16,630 nucleotides of DNA, taken from positions 1-16,630 of the forward strand of contig URQW01000057.1 in the NCBI GenBank assembly GCA_900550105.1, read 5' to 3'. Within the stretch, counting starts at the first letter, position 1, and the number at the start of each line of letters is the position of its first letter. Positions 7,601-14,654 of this stretch are shown here, piece after piece. The DNA is from an uncultured Pelosinus sp. (lineage in GTDB: Bacteria; Bacillota; Negativicutes; UMGS1260). The notes below the pieces were generated by a model. The model was given only the letters and a program-made list of their open reading frames with translations, searched no databases and was not told where the DNA came from. Made by a program: the position numbers and the translations under genes.

Positions 7601-8618
7601 CAGAATAGTCAACACGTTTTCCCAGTAGATTCTGACGGAAACGACCTTGTTTGCCTTTCAGCATATCACTTAAAGATTTTAACGGACGATTGCCAGGGCC
7701 AGTAACGGGACGACCGCGACGGCCATTGTCAATCAAAGCATCGACAGCTTCCTGGAGCATCCGTTTTTCGTTGCGTACAATAATATCAGGCGCACCGAGG
7801 TCTAACAAACGTTTCAACCGATTATTCCGGTTGATCACGCGACGATACAAATCATTGAGGTCGGAAGTGGCAAAACGTCCGCCGTCAAGCTGTACCATCG
7901 GACGCAGTTCCGGTGGTATAACCGGAACAACATCCATAATCATCCACTCTGGACGATTGCCTGACTTTCTGAAGGCTTCGGAAACTTCCAAGCGACGAAT
8001 CGCCCGGATTTTTCTCTGCCCGCTGACTTCTTTCAGTTCCTGGCGAAGCTCGCGACTCATTTTCTCAAGATCAAGCTCTTCGAGAAGTTTTTTAATCGCT
8101 TCAGCGCCCATGCCAACTTTAAAGGCACTGCCGTATTTATCGCGATACTCACGGTATTCGCTTTCATTCAGCAGTTGCCGTTTCATCAGCGGCGTGTCAC
8201 CAGGATCTAATACGATATAAGAAGCAAAATAAAGAACTTTTTCCAAAGACCGCGGGGAGATGTCAAGAATCAACCCCATACGGCTCGGAATTCCTTTAAA
8301 ATACCAAATATGCGAAACAGGGGCAGCCAGTTCAATATGGCCCATGCGTTCCCGACGAACTTTCGAACGGGTTACTTCGACGCCGCAGCGATCGCAGACA
8401 ATGCCCTTATAGCGAATGCGCTTATACTTGCCGCAATGACATTCCCAATCGCGTGTTGGTCCAAATATCTTTTCGCAAAAGAGGCCTTCCCGCTCGGGTT
8501 TTAAGGTACGATAGTTAATAGTTTCCGGCTTTTTGACTTCGCCGTGAGACCATTTGCGGATTTGATCAGGTGAAGCTAATCCAATACGCATCGAATCAAA
8601 ATTGTTTACATCCAACAA
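4668..8618 (-). CDS. rpoC: DNA-directed RNA polymerase subunit beta', with an extra ~155-residue insertion
   Basis: This is the catalytic beta' subunit, 1316 residues. Seen: the zinc-ribbon cysteines C60, C62, C75 and C78; the active-site NADFDGDQMAVH with D449, D451 and D453; the trigger-loop region from about 735; and the second zinc site with C783, C1012, C1019 and C1022. In E. coli the first two cysteines of that second site are 74 residues apart; here they are 229 apart. The extra stretch (about 785-955) seems to hold two degenerate repeats of the module next to it. The E. coli-type SI3 insertion is absent, as in Bacillus. The start is TTG at 8618, followed by LDVNNF as in Bacillus, with AAGGGAG nine bases upstream. 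It follows rpoB by 72 bases and is closed by the terminator at 4613-4646. Confidence 0.98.
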   Translation of the reverse strand: MLDVNNFDSMRIGLASPDQIRKWSHGEVKKPETINYRTLKPEREGLFCEKIFGPTRDWECHCGKYKRIRYKGIVCDRCGVEVTRSKVRRERMGHIELAAPVSHIWYFKGIPSRMGLILDISPRSLEKVLYFASYIVLDPGDTPLMKRQLLNESEYREYRDKYGSAFKVGMGAEAIKKLLEELDLEKMSRELRQELKEVSGQRKIRAIRRLEVSEAFRKSGNRPEWMIMDVVPVIPPELRPMVQLDGGRFATSDLNDLYRRVINRNNRLKRLLDLGAPDIIVRNEKRMLQEAVDALIDNGRRGRPVTGPGNRPLKSLSDMLKGKQGRFRQNLLGKRVDYSGRSVIVVGPELKLHQCGLPKEMALELFKPFVMKKLVNAGHAHNIKSAKRMVERVRPEVWDVLEEVIKEHPVLLNRAPTLHRLGIQAFEPVLSEGRAIKLHPLVCTAYNADFDGDQMAVHVPLSAEAQSEARLLMLAAHNILSTKDGKPVVTPTQDMVLGAYYLTIERPGALGEGTIFSNSTEALLAYQQKTTHLQAPVKVRMPGHGLVNTTIGRLIFNEALPEELRYYYQKDGETCLGILMDKKQLGKLVAECYRVFGNTKTADVIDNVKRLGYAFACRAGMTIAISDIIVPEAKKDIIAEAEHDVDVIDKQFRRGLITDDERYKKVITLWTKATDDVTHALMNSLDEFNPVYMMATSGARGNIQQIRQLAGMRGLMADPSGRIIDLPIKANFREGLTVLEYFISTHGARKGLADTALRTADSGYLTRRLVDVAQDVIIREEDCDVIGINLVRERARLAQTSASAIHMLKDALLGRVVAEDIVSPKDDSLLVAHDTVLAEAHLDVIGENAVAEIKLRGREDESEDMKNSAEIETITLGEPEEHTRQHLKQAMIREMLGKNTTAAVTTNSGEEIVPADTPLLEEHIEAILASDVKEVKVRNNNIQGIYVEDITEGNSVIEKLSDRLIGRVAAEDIIDETTGEVLVPLNGMMDELLAEKVAKVKKRVKIRSVLNCKSRYGVCIKCYGRNLATGHTVDVGEAVGIIAAQSIGEPGTQLTMRTFHTGGVAGDDITQGLPRVEELFEARKPKRQAIITEVDGTVEVKEVKGQRKVTIIPSGGGEEHIYSIPYGARMTVRDGMTVEAGDRLTEGAVNPHDILRVSGLRATQRYLVHEVQKVYKSQGVEINDKHLEVMVRQMMHKVKVEEAGDTELLPGEYIDIITFEEENAKTMESGGEPAIARPILLGITKASLATDSFLSAASFQETTRVLTEAAIKGKVDPLLGLKENVIIGKLVPAGTGMSRYSNIKTIKPVSSEESNS
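5586..6203 (-). repeat. Three tandem protein modules encoded within rpoC
   Basis: Three stretches of about 53-56 codons encode a similar pattern: an LxGR-like start, an acidic turn, a Leu/Ile-Val strand, a helix, then a basic V-K-V/I-R end. They are residues 806-858 (nt 6045-6203), 889-941 (nt 5796-5954) and 956-1011 (nt 5586-5753). Module 1 has LLGRVVAEDI and module 3 has LIGRVAAEDI; module 2 is more diverged (MLGKNTTAAV). Module 3 matches the single copy in E. coli and Bacillus beta'. The DNA of the copies has diverged, so the duplication is old. Confidence 0.65.
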
Positions 8619-8690
8619 GGAGGATCGCTCCCTTCATAGCTTACTCAAAGTTCTGATGATCTTTTTCCTCGTTTTTTCGACGAATGAATC

Positions 8691-11600
8691 TTATAAATCG
8701 TCTTCGTCATCCCGCGGCGGCAGCTTCAAATCGCTGTCATGATCCATTTCACCGATTTCAGCAATAATATCAAGCTCTTCTTCAATCGGCCCTAAATGAT
8801 CGCCTGCTTCCAGTTCGTCAGCATTTTCATCGACCATTTCATTATTAGCCAAGCCGTGGGAACTATGGCTAATATCATCGCCGGTCAGATTCAGTTCCAG
8901 CTCTTGAGCTGTTTCATGCACATCATCATCGGTGTCGCGAATCTGAATTTCTTTAGCATCTTCTGTAAGAATCTTAATATCGAGACCAATACTTTGGAGT
9001 TCTTTAATTAGTACTTTAAAGGATTCAGGCACGCCTGGTTCCGGTACATTTTCGCCTTTGACAATGGCTTCGTATGTTTTTACACGACCAACCACGTCAT
9101 CAGATTTCACTGTCAAGAGTTCTTGCAGCGTATAAGCGGCGCCATAGGCCTCCAGGGCCCAAACTTCCATTTCGCCGAAGCGCTGGCCGCCAAATTGCGC
9201 TTTACCGCCGAGCGGCTGCTGCGTAACAAGTGAGTACGGCCCAGTGGAACGCGCATGAATTTTATCATCAACTAAGTGAGCTAATTTCAGCATATACACA
9301 TAGCCAACAGTAACTTTATTATCAAAAGGTTCGCCCGTACGGCCATCATATAGAATGGTTTTACCATCTTCTGATGCGCCAGCAACATGGAGCGTGTTTA
9401 AAATATCCTGATAGGTTGCACCGTCGAAAACAGGTGTTGCCAAATGAACGCCCGCTTTATCGGGTTTTGGCAGACCATACGTATCAACGTCGTAATTGAC
9501 TTCTTTTAGCTTTTCCGCAATATTCAAATCGCCAGCTTTAATTTTAAGACCAATTACGTGAGCCGCCCAGCCTAAATGTGTTTCCAAAACCTGACCGATG
9601 TTCATACGAGATGGTACGCCGAGCGGATTTAACACAATCTGTACTGGTGTGCCGTCTGGTAAAAATGGCATATCTTCTTCCCGCATAATCCGGGAAACAA
9701 CCCCTTTGTTACCATGACGACCGGCCATTTTATCGCCTTCAGAAATCTTACGTTTCTGTGCAATATAAACGCGGACAAGTTCATTGACGCCTGGTGGCAA
9801 TTCATCGCCATTTTCTCGCGTAAATACCTTAACGTCAACAATTTTACCAGCTTCGCCATGAGGTACTCTAAGTGACGTATCACGCACTTCGCGAGCTTTT
9901 TCACCGAAAATTGCCCGAAGCAGTCGTTCTTCAGCAGTTAATTCGGTTTCCCCTTTCGGCGTTACCTTACCAACGAGAATATCGCCAGGCCGTACTTCAG
10001 CGCCAACGCGGATAATCCCTTGATCATCAAGATCACGCAACACTTCTTCGGCTACGTTAGGAATATCACGAGTAATTTCTTCCGGTCCAAGTTTTGTATC
10101 ACGAGCATCGCATTCATATTCTTCAATATGAATGGATGTAAAGATATCTTCTTTGACAAGTTTTTCACTTAAAAGAATAGCATCTTCGTAGTTATAGCCT
10201 TCCCAAGGCATAAACGCAACAAGCACATTATAACCAAGAGCCAGCTCGCCTTTATCGGTCGACGGTCCGTCAGCAAGTACCTGTCCTTTTACTACTTTTT
10301 CGCCGCGATATACAATCGGCTTTTGATTGATACAAGTTCCCTGATTGGAACGCAAATACTTCAAAAGCTTGTATGTATCAAGCGCGCCACTTTCGGTGCG
10401 AATATGAACTTCATTGGCCGTAACACGTTCAATCACGCCTGGCCGTTTTGCCAGAACGCAAACACCAGAGTCACAAGCTGCTTTATACTCCATCCCAGTA
10501 CCAACAAGCGGCGCCTGAGTTTTTAATAGAGGAACAGCCTGACGCTGCATGTTCGCACCCATTAAGGCACGGTTAGCATCATCATTTTCCAAGAAGGGGA
10601 TCATCGCTGTTGCAATGGAAACCACCTGTTTTGGCGATACGTCCATATAATCTACTTTTTCCGCCGGAACAATGAGAGTATCATGTTTCGAACGGGCTGT
10701 TACTCTTTCTTCTTTAAACCAACCATCGTCGCCTAACGCTTCGTTGGCCTGAGCAACAATCATTTCATCTTCTTCGTCAGCAGTCAGATAGTAAACATCT
10801 TCCGTTACTTTACGATTTACTTTATCGATTTTCCGGTAAGGAGTCTCAATAAAGCCGAATTCATTAATTCGGGCAAACGTAGAAAGAGAACCAATCAGAC
10901 CGATATTCGGACCTTCTGGCGTTTCAATCGGACACATGCGACCATAGTGAGAATGGTGAACGTCGCGGACTTCAAAGCCAGCTCGTTCACGACTTAAGCC
11001 GCCAGGTCCCAAGGCGCTTAAACGCCGTTTATGGGTAAGTTCTGCCAGTGGATTCGTCTGATCCATAAACTGTGACAACTGGCTGGAACCGAAAAATTCT
11101 TTAATTGCCGCTACAACAGGTCGAATGTTAATCAAAGCCTGTGGCGTAATCACATCAACGTCTTGAATGGTCATACGTTCTTTTACAACGCGTTCCATAC
11201 GAGACAAGCCAATGCGGAACTGATTCTGCAGCAATTCACCAACCGAACGGAGACGACGATTGCCCAGATGATCAATATCATCGGTTGTGCCAACGCCTTC
11301 CATTAGATTGAGCAAATAGCTGATAGAAGCAAGAATATCTTCCTTCGTAATCGTACGGTGCTGATAAGGCAGCCCCGTATTGCAGATTACTTTCAGTGGC
11401 GTTCCGTCTTTTTGCTTAATTTTCACTTCAACTAAGCGACCTTCCAACGTTTCACTGTGAAAAATACCGCTTTCTTCCACTGTATCACAAGCAGTCTCAT
11501 CCATAATCGTGTCAGCAGGCAAAATAATTTCGCCGCTAGCGCGATCTACAAGTGGTTCATATAGGGTTTTCCCATAAAGCCGGCGGCGCCAGCCTAATTT

Positions 11601-12425
11601 CTTAGTTAATTTATAACGACCGACCGTCGCTAAGTCATAGCGCTTCGGATCAAAGAAAAGCGATTCCAAAAGCTGTGTTGCATTTTCTACCGTTGGCGGT
11701 TCGCCAGGACGGAGACGCTTATAAATTTCGACTAAAGCTTCTTCTTTGGAATCTGTATTATCGCGTTCAAGCGTCGCGCGAATCCGCGCGTCATCATAGA
11801 AAAGTTCATTAATCGCTACGCCGGACGTATAACCGAGCGCTCTAATCAAAATCGTCGCAGGAAGCTTACGCGTACGGTCCACCCGCACGGAAAGCACGTC
11901 ATTTGCATCTGTTTCAAACTCCAGCCAAGCTCCGCGATTAGGAATGACTGTGGCGTTGTAGAGTTTTTTACCGCTTGTGTCAATGGTTTCACCATAATAA
12001 ACGCCAGGCGAACGAACGAGCTGACTAACAATAACACGTTCCGCCCCATTGATAATAAATGTACCCGTTTCGGTCATCAGCGGAAAATCGCCCATAAATA
12101 CTTCTTGTTCTTTAATTTCGCCTGTTTCACGATTGATTAGGCGAACATTAACTCGAAGCGGCGCTGAATAAGTTACGTCGCGCTCCTTGCATTCTTCCAC
12201 ATCATACTTTGGTTCGCCCAAGGTGAAATTTTCAAAGGATAATACGAGGTTTCCCGTAAAATCTTGAATTGGTGATACATCATGAAAAATTTCTTGTAAA
12301 CCTTCGCGCAAAAACCATTGGTAAGAATTCTTCTGAAGTTCGATCAGGTTGGGCATATCCAGCACTTCATTAATTTTTGCATAACTGTACCTTTCTCTCT
12401 TGCCCACCGGAACAGGATTGAACAT
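8691..12425 (-). CDS. rpoB: DNA-directed RNA polymerase subunit beta
   Basis: This is the beta subunit, which forms one pincer of the polymerase and the rifampicin pocket. Counted from ATG at 12425 it has 1244 residues. I prefer this ATG because GGGGTGAAGG lies just upstream; an in-frame GTG at 12437 would add four residues. The rifampicin region (about 446-472) keeps the sensitive-type residues D455, H465 and S470. The GDKMAGRHGNKG and PLGGKAQFGGQRFGEMEVWA blocks are intact. There is no large SI2-type insertion. Two regions differ from Bacillus: about 30 extra residues at 961-993 before the conserved ATPVFDGA, and an acidic tail of about 80 residues (1164-1244). The gene has its own promoter at 12685-12713 and continues into rpoC. 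Confidence 0.98.
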   Translation of the reverse strand: MFNPVPVGKRERYSYAKINEVLDMPNLIELQKNSYQWFLREGLQEIFHDVSPIQDFTGNLVLSFENFTLGEPKYDVEECKERDVTYSAPLRVNVRLINRETGEIKEQEVFMGDFPLMTETGTFIINGAERVIVSQLVRSPGVYYGETIDTSGKKLYNATVIPNRGAWLEFETDANDVLSVRVDRTRKLPATILIRALGYTSGVAINELFYDDARIRATLERDNTDSKEEALVEIYKRLRPGEPPTVENATQLLESLFFDPKRYDLATVGRYKLTKKLGWRRRLYGKTLYEPLVDRASGEIILPADTIMDETACDTVEESGIFHSETLEGRLVEVKIKQKDGTPLKVICNTGLPYQHRTITKEDILASISYLLNLMEGVGTTDDIDHLGNRRLRSVGELLQNQFRIGLSRMERVVKERMTIQDVDVITPQALINIRPVVAAIKEFFGSSQLSQFMDQTNPLAELTHKRRLSALGPGGLSRERAGFEVRDVHHSHYGRMCPIETPEGPNIGLIGSLSTFARINEFGFIETPYRKIDKVNRKVTEDVYYLTADEEDEMIVAQANEALGDDGWFKEERVTARSKHDTLIVPAEKVDYMDVSPKQVVSIATAMIPFLENDDANRALMGANMQRQAVPLLKTQAPLVGTGMEYKAACDSGVCVLAKRPGVIERVTANEVHIRTESGALDTYKLLKYLRSNQGTCINQKPIVYRGEKVVKGQVLADGPSTDKGELALGYNVLVAFMPWEGYNYEDAILLSEKLVKEDIFTSIHIEEYECDARDTKLGPEEITRDIPNVAEEVLRDLDDQGIIRVGAEVRPGDILVGKVTPKGETELTAEERLLRAIFGEKAREVRDTSLRVPHGEAGKIVDVKVFTRENGDELPPGVNELVRVYIAQKRKISEGDKMAGRHGNKGVVSRIMREEDMPFLPDGTPVQIVLNPLGVPSRMNIGQVLETHLGWAAHVIGLKIKAGDLNIAEKLKEVNYDVDTYGLPKPDKAGVHLATPVFDGATYQDILNTLHVAGASEDGKTILYDGRTGEPFDNKVTVGYVYMLKLAHLVDDKIHARSTGPYSLVTQQPLGGKAQFGGQRFGEMEVWALEAYGAAYTLQELLTVKSDDVVGRVKTYEAIVKGENVPEPGVPESFKVLIKELQSIGLDIKILTEDAKEIQIRDTDDDVHETAQELELNLTGDDISHSSHGLANNEMVDENADELEAGDHLGPIEEELDIIAEIGEMDHDSDLKLPPRDDEDDL

Positions 12426-12437
12426 GAAATCCTTCAC

Positions 12438-12684
12438 CCCTTAGCCCTTTTTGACTCAACATACAAATCTTTCACCTTAAGACCGAATCAGAATTACATC
12501 CTGCCTTAAGAACAAGAAATACGAAAAAGAAGCAAGGTTCAACTTTCATCATAAGGACCTTGCTTGTTTTAATTGGTGAAATGTTCTTTAGCTTCCACCA
12601 TATTACTATTTCCTGCCAATATAAAATTTATACATTTTCGCAACGTAAATCTTGATAAAATACATTTACGTATCGCAATTTAAA
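12438..12684 (-). promoter_or_regulatory. Long untranslated leader of rpoBC
   Basis: About 250 bases separate the promoter from rpoB, with no convincing gene. Bacillus has ybxB in this gap; it is absent here. Just after the promoter ACGTAAAT and ATTTACGT can pair over 8 bp around a 13-base loop (12650-12678 region). The terminator-like hairpin at 12524-12565 follows, and then two copies of CTTAAGG. A 26-codon reading frame opens in the loop of the terminator-like hairpin, but I do not count it as a gene. Confidence 0.55.
12524..12565 (-). terminator. Terminator-like hairpin in the rpoB leader (possible attenuator)
   Basis: On the minus strand AAGCAAGGT and ACCTTGCTT form a 9-bp stem around an 18-base loop, followed at once by CTTTTTC. 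This looks like an intrinsic terminator. It sits between the rpoB promoter and the rpoB start, about 100 bases before the ATG, so any termination here would attenuate rpoBC. The long loop and short U-tract suggest partial termination. A bidirectional role is possible because GTTTT also follows on the plus strand. Confidence 0.6.
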
Positions 12685-12713
12685 ATGTTATCACGTTTTG
12701 TTGAATTAGTCAA
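12685..12713 (-). promoter_or_regulatory. Sigma-A promoter of rpoBC
   Basis: The minus strand has TTGACT (-35, 12708-12713), a 17-base spacer and TAACAT (-10, 12685-12690), with TG one base ahead of the -10. It starts 11 bases beyond the U-tract of the rplL terminator, so rpoBC appears to be a separate transcription unit. The -10 is imperfect (TAACAT against TATAAT), but spacing and the TG motif compensate. Confidence 0.82.
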
Positions 12714-12723
12714 GATAATTATG

Positions 12724-12756
12724 AAAAAAATTAGACGCCCAGAATTCCGGGCGTCT
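12724..12756 (-). terminator. Intrinsic terminator of rplJL
   Basis: AGACGCCC and GGGCGTCT form a perfect 8-bp GC-rich stem with an 8-base loop, followed by AATTTTTTT on the minus strand. It begins 13 bases after the rplL stop. This is a textbook Rho-independent terminator. Confidence 0.93.
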
Positions 12757-12769
12757 GACTTTTGCAAAA

Positions 12770-13141
12770 TTATTTAACTTCTACAGTTGCGCCAGCTTCT
12801 TCTAATTTAGCTTTCAGAGCGTCAGCGTCAGCTTTAGCAACTTTTTCTTTAATAGCTTTAGGTGCGCCATCAACTAATTCTTTAGCTTCTTTGAGGCCAA
12901 GACCAGTTACTTCGCGAACAACTTTGATTACGTTGATTTTGGAAGCGCCAGCGCTAGCCAAAATTACGTCGAATTCAGTTTTTTCTTCAGCAGCAGCAGC
13001 GCCGCCAGCTGCAGGAGCAGCTGCAACAGCTACAGGAGCAGCTGCGGATACACCGAATTTTTCTTCTAAAGCTTTAACAAGCTCGGACAGTTCCAATACT
13101 GTCATAGATTCAATAGCTTCCATGATTTGTTCTTTAGTCAT
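12770..13141 (-). CDS. rplL: 50S ribosomal protein L7/L12
   Basis: L7/L12 forms the flexible multi-copy stalk that recruits EF-Tu, EF-G and other factors and stimulates their GTPase activity. The 123 residues show the standard layout: an N-terminal dimerisation helix region (1-30), an Ala/Pro/Gly-rich hinge (about 32-52), and the C-terminal factor-binding domain with KINVIKVVREVTGLGLKEAK. The start is ATG at 13141 with GGAGGG eight bases upstream. It lies 60 bases after rplJ, whose product anchors it, and is followed by a strong terminator. Confidence 0.98.
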   Translation of the reverse strand: MTKEQIMEAIESMTVLELSELVKALEEKFGVSAAAPVAVAAAPAAGGAAAAEEKTEFDVILASAGASKINVIKVVREVTGLGLKEAKELVDGAPKAIKEKVAKADADALKAKLEEAGATVEVK

Positions 13142-13201
13142 TATAAAAACCCTCCGTTATTTGTTTTGTTTTTTTACTTACTTACTACGGCTTAAGAAAT
13201 C

Positions 13202-13726
13202 TTAAGCTGATTCTTTCTGTTGACGAACGGCTTCAAGCGCATACACGAGATTGCGGATGCTGCCTTGAAGTACGTTGACAAAGCCAACGATTGGCGATTG
13301 CATACCAGCCAAAACGCGAGAAAGAAGAACTTCGCGAGAAGGAAGATCTGCCAGCGCTTTTACGCCTGCTGCGTCAATAACCTGACCTTCTACAAGGCCG
13401 GCTTTGATTTCCATTACTTTGTTTTCTTTCAAAAACTCAGCAACGACTTTAGCCGGAGCCACAGGATCCGTTGTAGAAATTGCAATTGCGCTAGGTCCTT
13501 CCAGATGAGAATCAAGACCTTCAATGCCAGCTTCAGCTGCTGCCAAGCGAAGCATTGTATTTTTAGCAACAAAGTATTCTACACCTGCTTCACGGAATTT
13601 CCGACGAAGCTTTGTATCCTGAGCTACAGTCAAACCGCGATAGTTTACTAACACGGCGCCTTTCGTAGCGGCTAATTTTTCTTTCAGTTCAGCTACAACT
13701 TGCTTTTTTTCATTTGTTACTGCCAC
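13202..13726 (-). CDS. rplJ: 50S ribosomal protein L10
   Basis: L10 is the base of the ribosomal stalk; its C-terminal helix carries the L7/L12 dimers. The protein has 174 residues. The conserved N-terminal half includes GAVLVNYRGLTV and VAKNTMLRLA; the C-terminal helix ends NLVYALEAVRQQKESA. The start is GTG at 13726 with AAGGAGGTG nine bases upstream. It is preceded by an L10-leader RNA with a terminator, so the L10-L12 complex probably controls its own synthesis. It continues into rplL. Confidence 0.98.
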   Translation of the reverse strand: MAVTNEKKQVVAELKEKLAATKGAVLVNYRGLTVAQDTKLRRKFREAGVEYFVAKNTMLRLAAAEAGIEGLDSHLEGPSAIAISTTDPVAPAKVVAEFLKENKVMEIKAGLVEGQVIDAAGVKALADLPSREVLLSRVLAGMQSPIVGFVNVLQGSIRNLVYALEAVRQQKESA

Positions 13727-13770
13727 TTATCTGTACACCTCCTTCATAATCAATCAACCCTTAAAAGACA

Positions 13771-13804
13771 AACAAAAAGACCTCTCGGCGTAGATCCGGA
13801 GGTC
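13771..13804 (-). terminator. Attenuator terminator of the L10 leader
   Basis: GACCTC-CGG and CCG-A-GAGGTC pair over 9 bp with one bulged A and a seven-base loop (13779-13804), followed by TTTTTGTTT on the minus strand. It lies about 50 bases before the rplJ start. The loop contains the TCTACG needed for leader helix P1, which fits a switch. Confidence 0.85.
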
Positions 13805-13887
13805 GTAACTTACGTAATTAAGCGTTACGGATTCCGGCCTCAGCAGGCAATATTACCCTCATTTCAGAGGACCTGCAGTCTACAGCC
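13779..13887 (-). ncRNA. Ribosomal L10 leader RNA (autoregulatory attenuator of rplJL)
   Basis: The rplA-rplJ gap holds a leader matching the Firmicutes L10-leader family. Helix P1 can form between 13879-13887 (GGCTGTAGA on the minus strand) and 13787-13794 (TCTACGCC). Inside it GCAGG pairs with CCTGC, with an inner CCTC/GAGG hairpin, and CCGTAAC faces GTTACG. The 3' strand of P1 overlaps the attenuator stem-loop, so the two folds exclude each other. In B. subtilis L10(L12)4 binding promotes termination; the same is inferred here. No promoter is evident in the gap, so it is probably read through from rplA. Confidence 0.85.
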
Positions 13888-13896
13888 AATCGAGAA

Positions 13897-14601
13897 CTAT
13901 TCTTTTTTGCCGGAAGCCTTCAGCGGGTTGACTTTAATGCCAGGACCCATTGTCGTGCTGAGAGTGATGGCCCGCAAGTACTGCCCTTTAGCAGCTGCTG
14001 GTTTCACTTTCACCAGTGTATCAATGAGAGTTGTAAGATTTTCCACAAGTTTCGAATTGTCAAAGGAAACTTTGCCAATCGGTGCATGTATATTTCCGGC
14101 TTTATCGGTACGATACTCGATTTTACCAGCTTTAATTTCATTAATCGCCCGGGTAACATCTAAAGTGACTGTGCCAACCTTCGGATTCGGCATTAAACCG
14201 CGAGGTCCGAGGATTTTACCAAGTCGACCAACTGTTCCCATCATATCAGGCGTTGCTACAGCTACATCAAAATCAGCCCAACCGCCTTGAATTTTAGCTA
14301 CAAGCTCTTCAGCTCCAACAAAGTCAGCGCCAGCAGCTTCAGCTTCTTTTGCTTTCTCGCCTTTTGCAAAAACGAGTACGCGTTTGCTTTTACCAGTACC
14401 ATGCGGCAGAACAACTGCGCCACGGACCTGTTGATCAGCGTATTTAGGATCTACGCCGAGTTTTACAGCTAATTCAACAGTTTCGTCAAATTTTGCTGTT
14501 GCTGTTTTCTTTGCTAATTCAACAGCTTCTTCTACTTCATAGACTTTTGTTTCATCAATCAGCTTAGCAGCTTCTTGATATTTTTTACCAAATTTCGGCA
14601 T
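13897..14601 (-). CDS. rplA: 50S ribosomal protein L1
   Basis: L1 forms the mobile stalk beside the E site and binds 23S rRNA; in E. coli it represses translation of the L11-L1 mRNA. The 234 residues are of normal length and include KILGPRGLMPNPKVGTV and the C-terminal LSTTMGPGIKVN block. The start is ATG at 14601 with AAGGAGG upstream. It lies 53 bases after rplK, and that gap holds a hairpin sharing GTGGGAGGAT with the one before rplK, a candidate L1 target. It is followed by the L10 leader. Confidence 0.98.
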   Translation of the reverse strand: MPKFGKKYQEAAKLIDETKVYEVEEAVELAKKTATAKFDETVELAVKLGVDPKYADQQVRGAVVLPHGTGKSKRVLVFAKGEKAKEAEAAGADFVGAEELVAKIQGGWADFDVAVATPDMMGTVGRLGKILGPRGLMPNPKVGTVTLDVTRAINEIKAGKIEYRTDKAGNIHAPIGKVSFDNSKLVENLTTLIDTLVKVKPAAAKGQYLRAITLSTTMGPGIKVNPLKASGKKE

Positions 14602-14614
14602 TCGCTTTACCTCC

Positions 14615-14644
14615 TTGTGGTTTTAGCGGAAAATCCTCCCACAA
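14615..14644 (-). promoter_or_regulatory. GTGGGAGGAT hairpin upstream of rplA (candidate L1-binding site)
   Basis: TTGTGG and CCACAA form a 6-bp stem immediately ahead of the rplA ribosome binding site, with an 18-base loop that begins GAGGAT and can form a short GGA/TCC inner stem. The ten-base GTGGGAGGAT (14633-14642) recurs before rplK. L1 is known to bind mRNA with a GGGAG-type motif in its operon; matching that role here is inference. Confidence 0.5.
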
Positions 14645-14654
14645 TCACCAAACA

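Noticed and set aside
7651..8220. A 189-codon plus-strand reading frame opposite rpoC, rich in Ser and Arg.
   Set aside because: It is antisense to strongly conserved RpoC codons and has low-complexity composition typical of a shadow frame; no ribosome binding site or family resemblance.
8595..8637. A 13-codon minus-strand frame (ATG AAG GGA...) overlapping the rpoC start.
   Set aside because: It has no ribosome binding site and its start is placed by chance around the rpoC Shine-Dalgarno sequence.
11010..11090. Possible rifampicin-resistance changes in the RpoB resistance-determining region.
   Set aside because: The key Asp, His and Ser residues are all of the sensitive type.
12475..12555. 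A 26-codon minus-strand leader peptide (MMKVEPCFFFVF...) starting in the loop of the rpoB-leader hairpin.
   Set aside because: Its Phe run is just the U-tract of the terminator, and the only ribosome-binding-like AAGG lies in the hairpin stem. Not enough to call a gene.
13700..14290. A 196-codon plus-strand frame across rplA and the L10 leader.
   Set aside because: It crosses a structured leader RNA and the conserved rplA coding region; the protein resembles no family I know.
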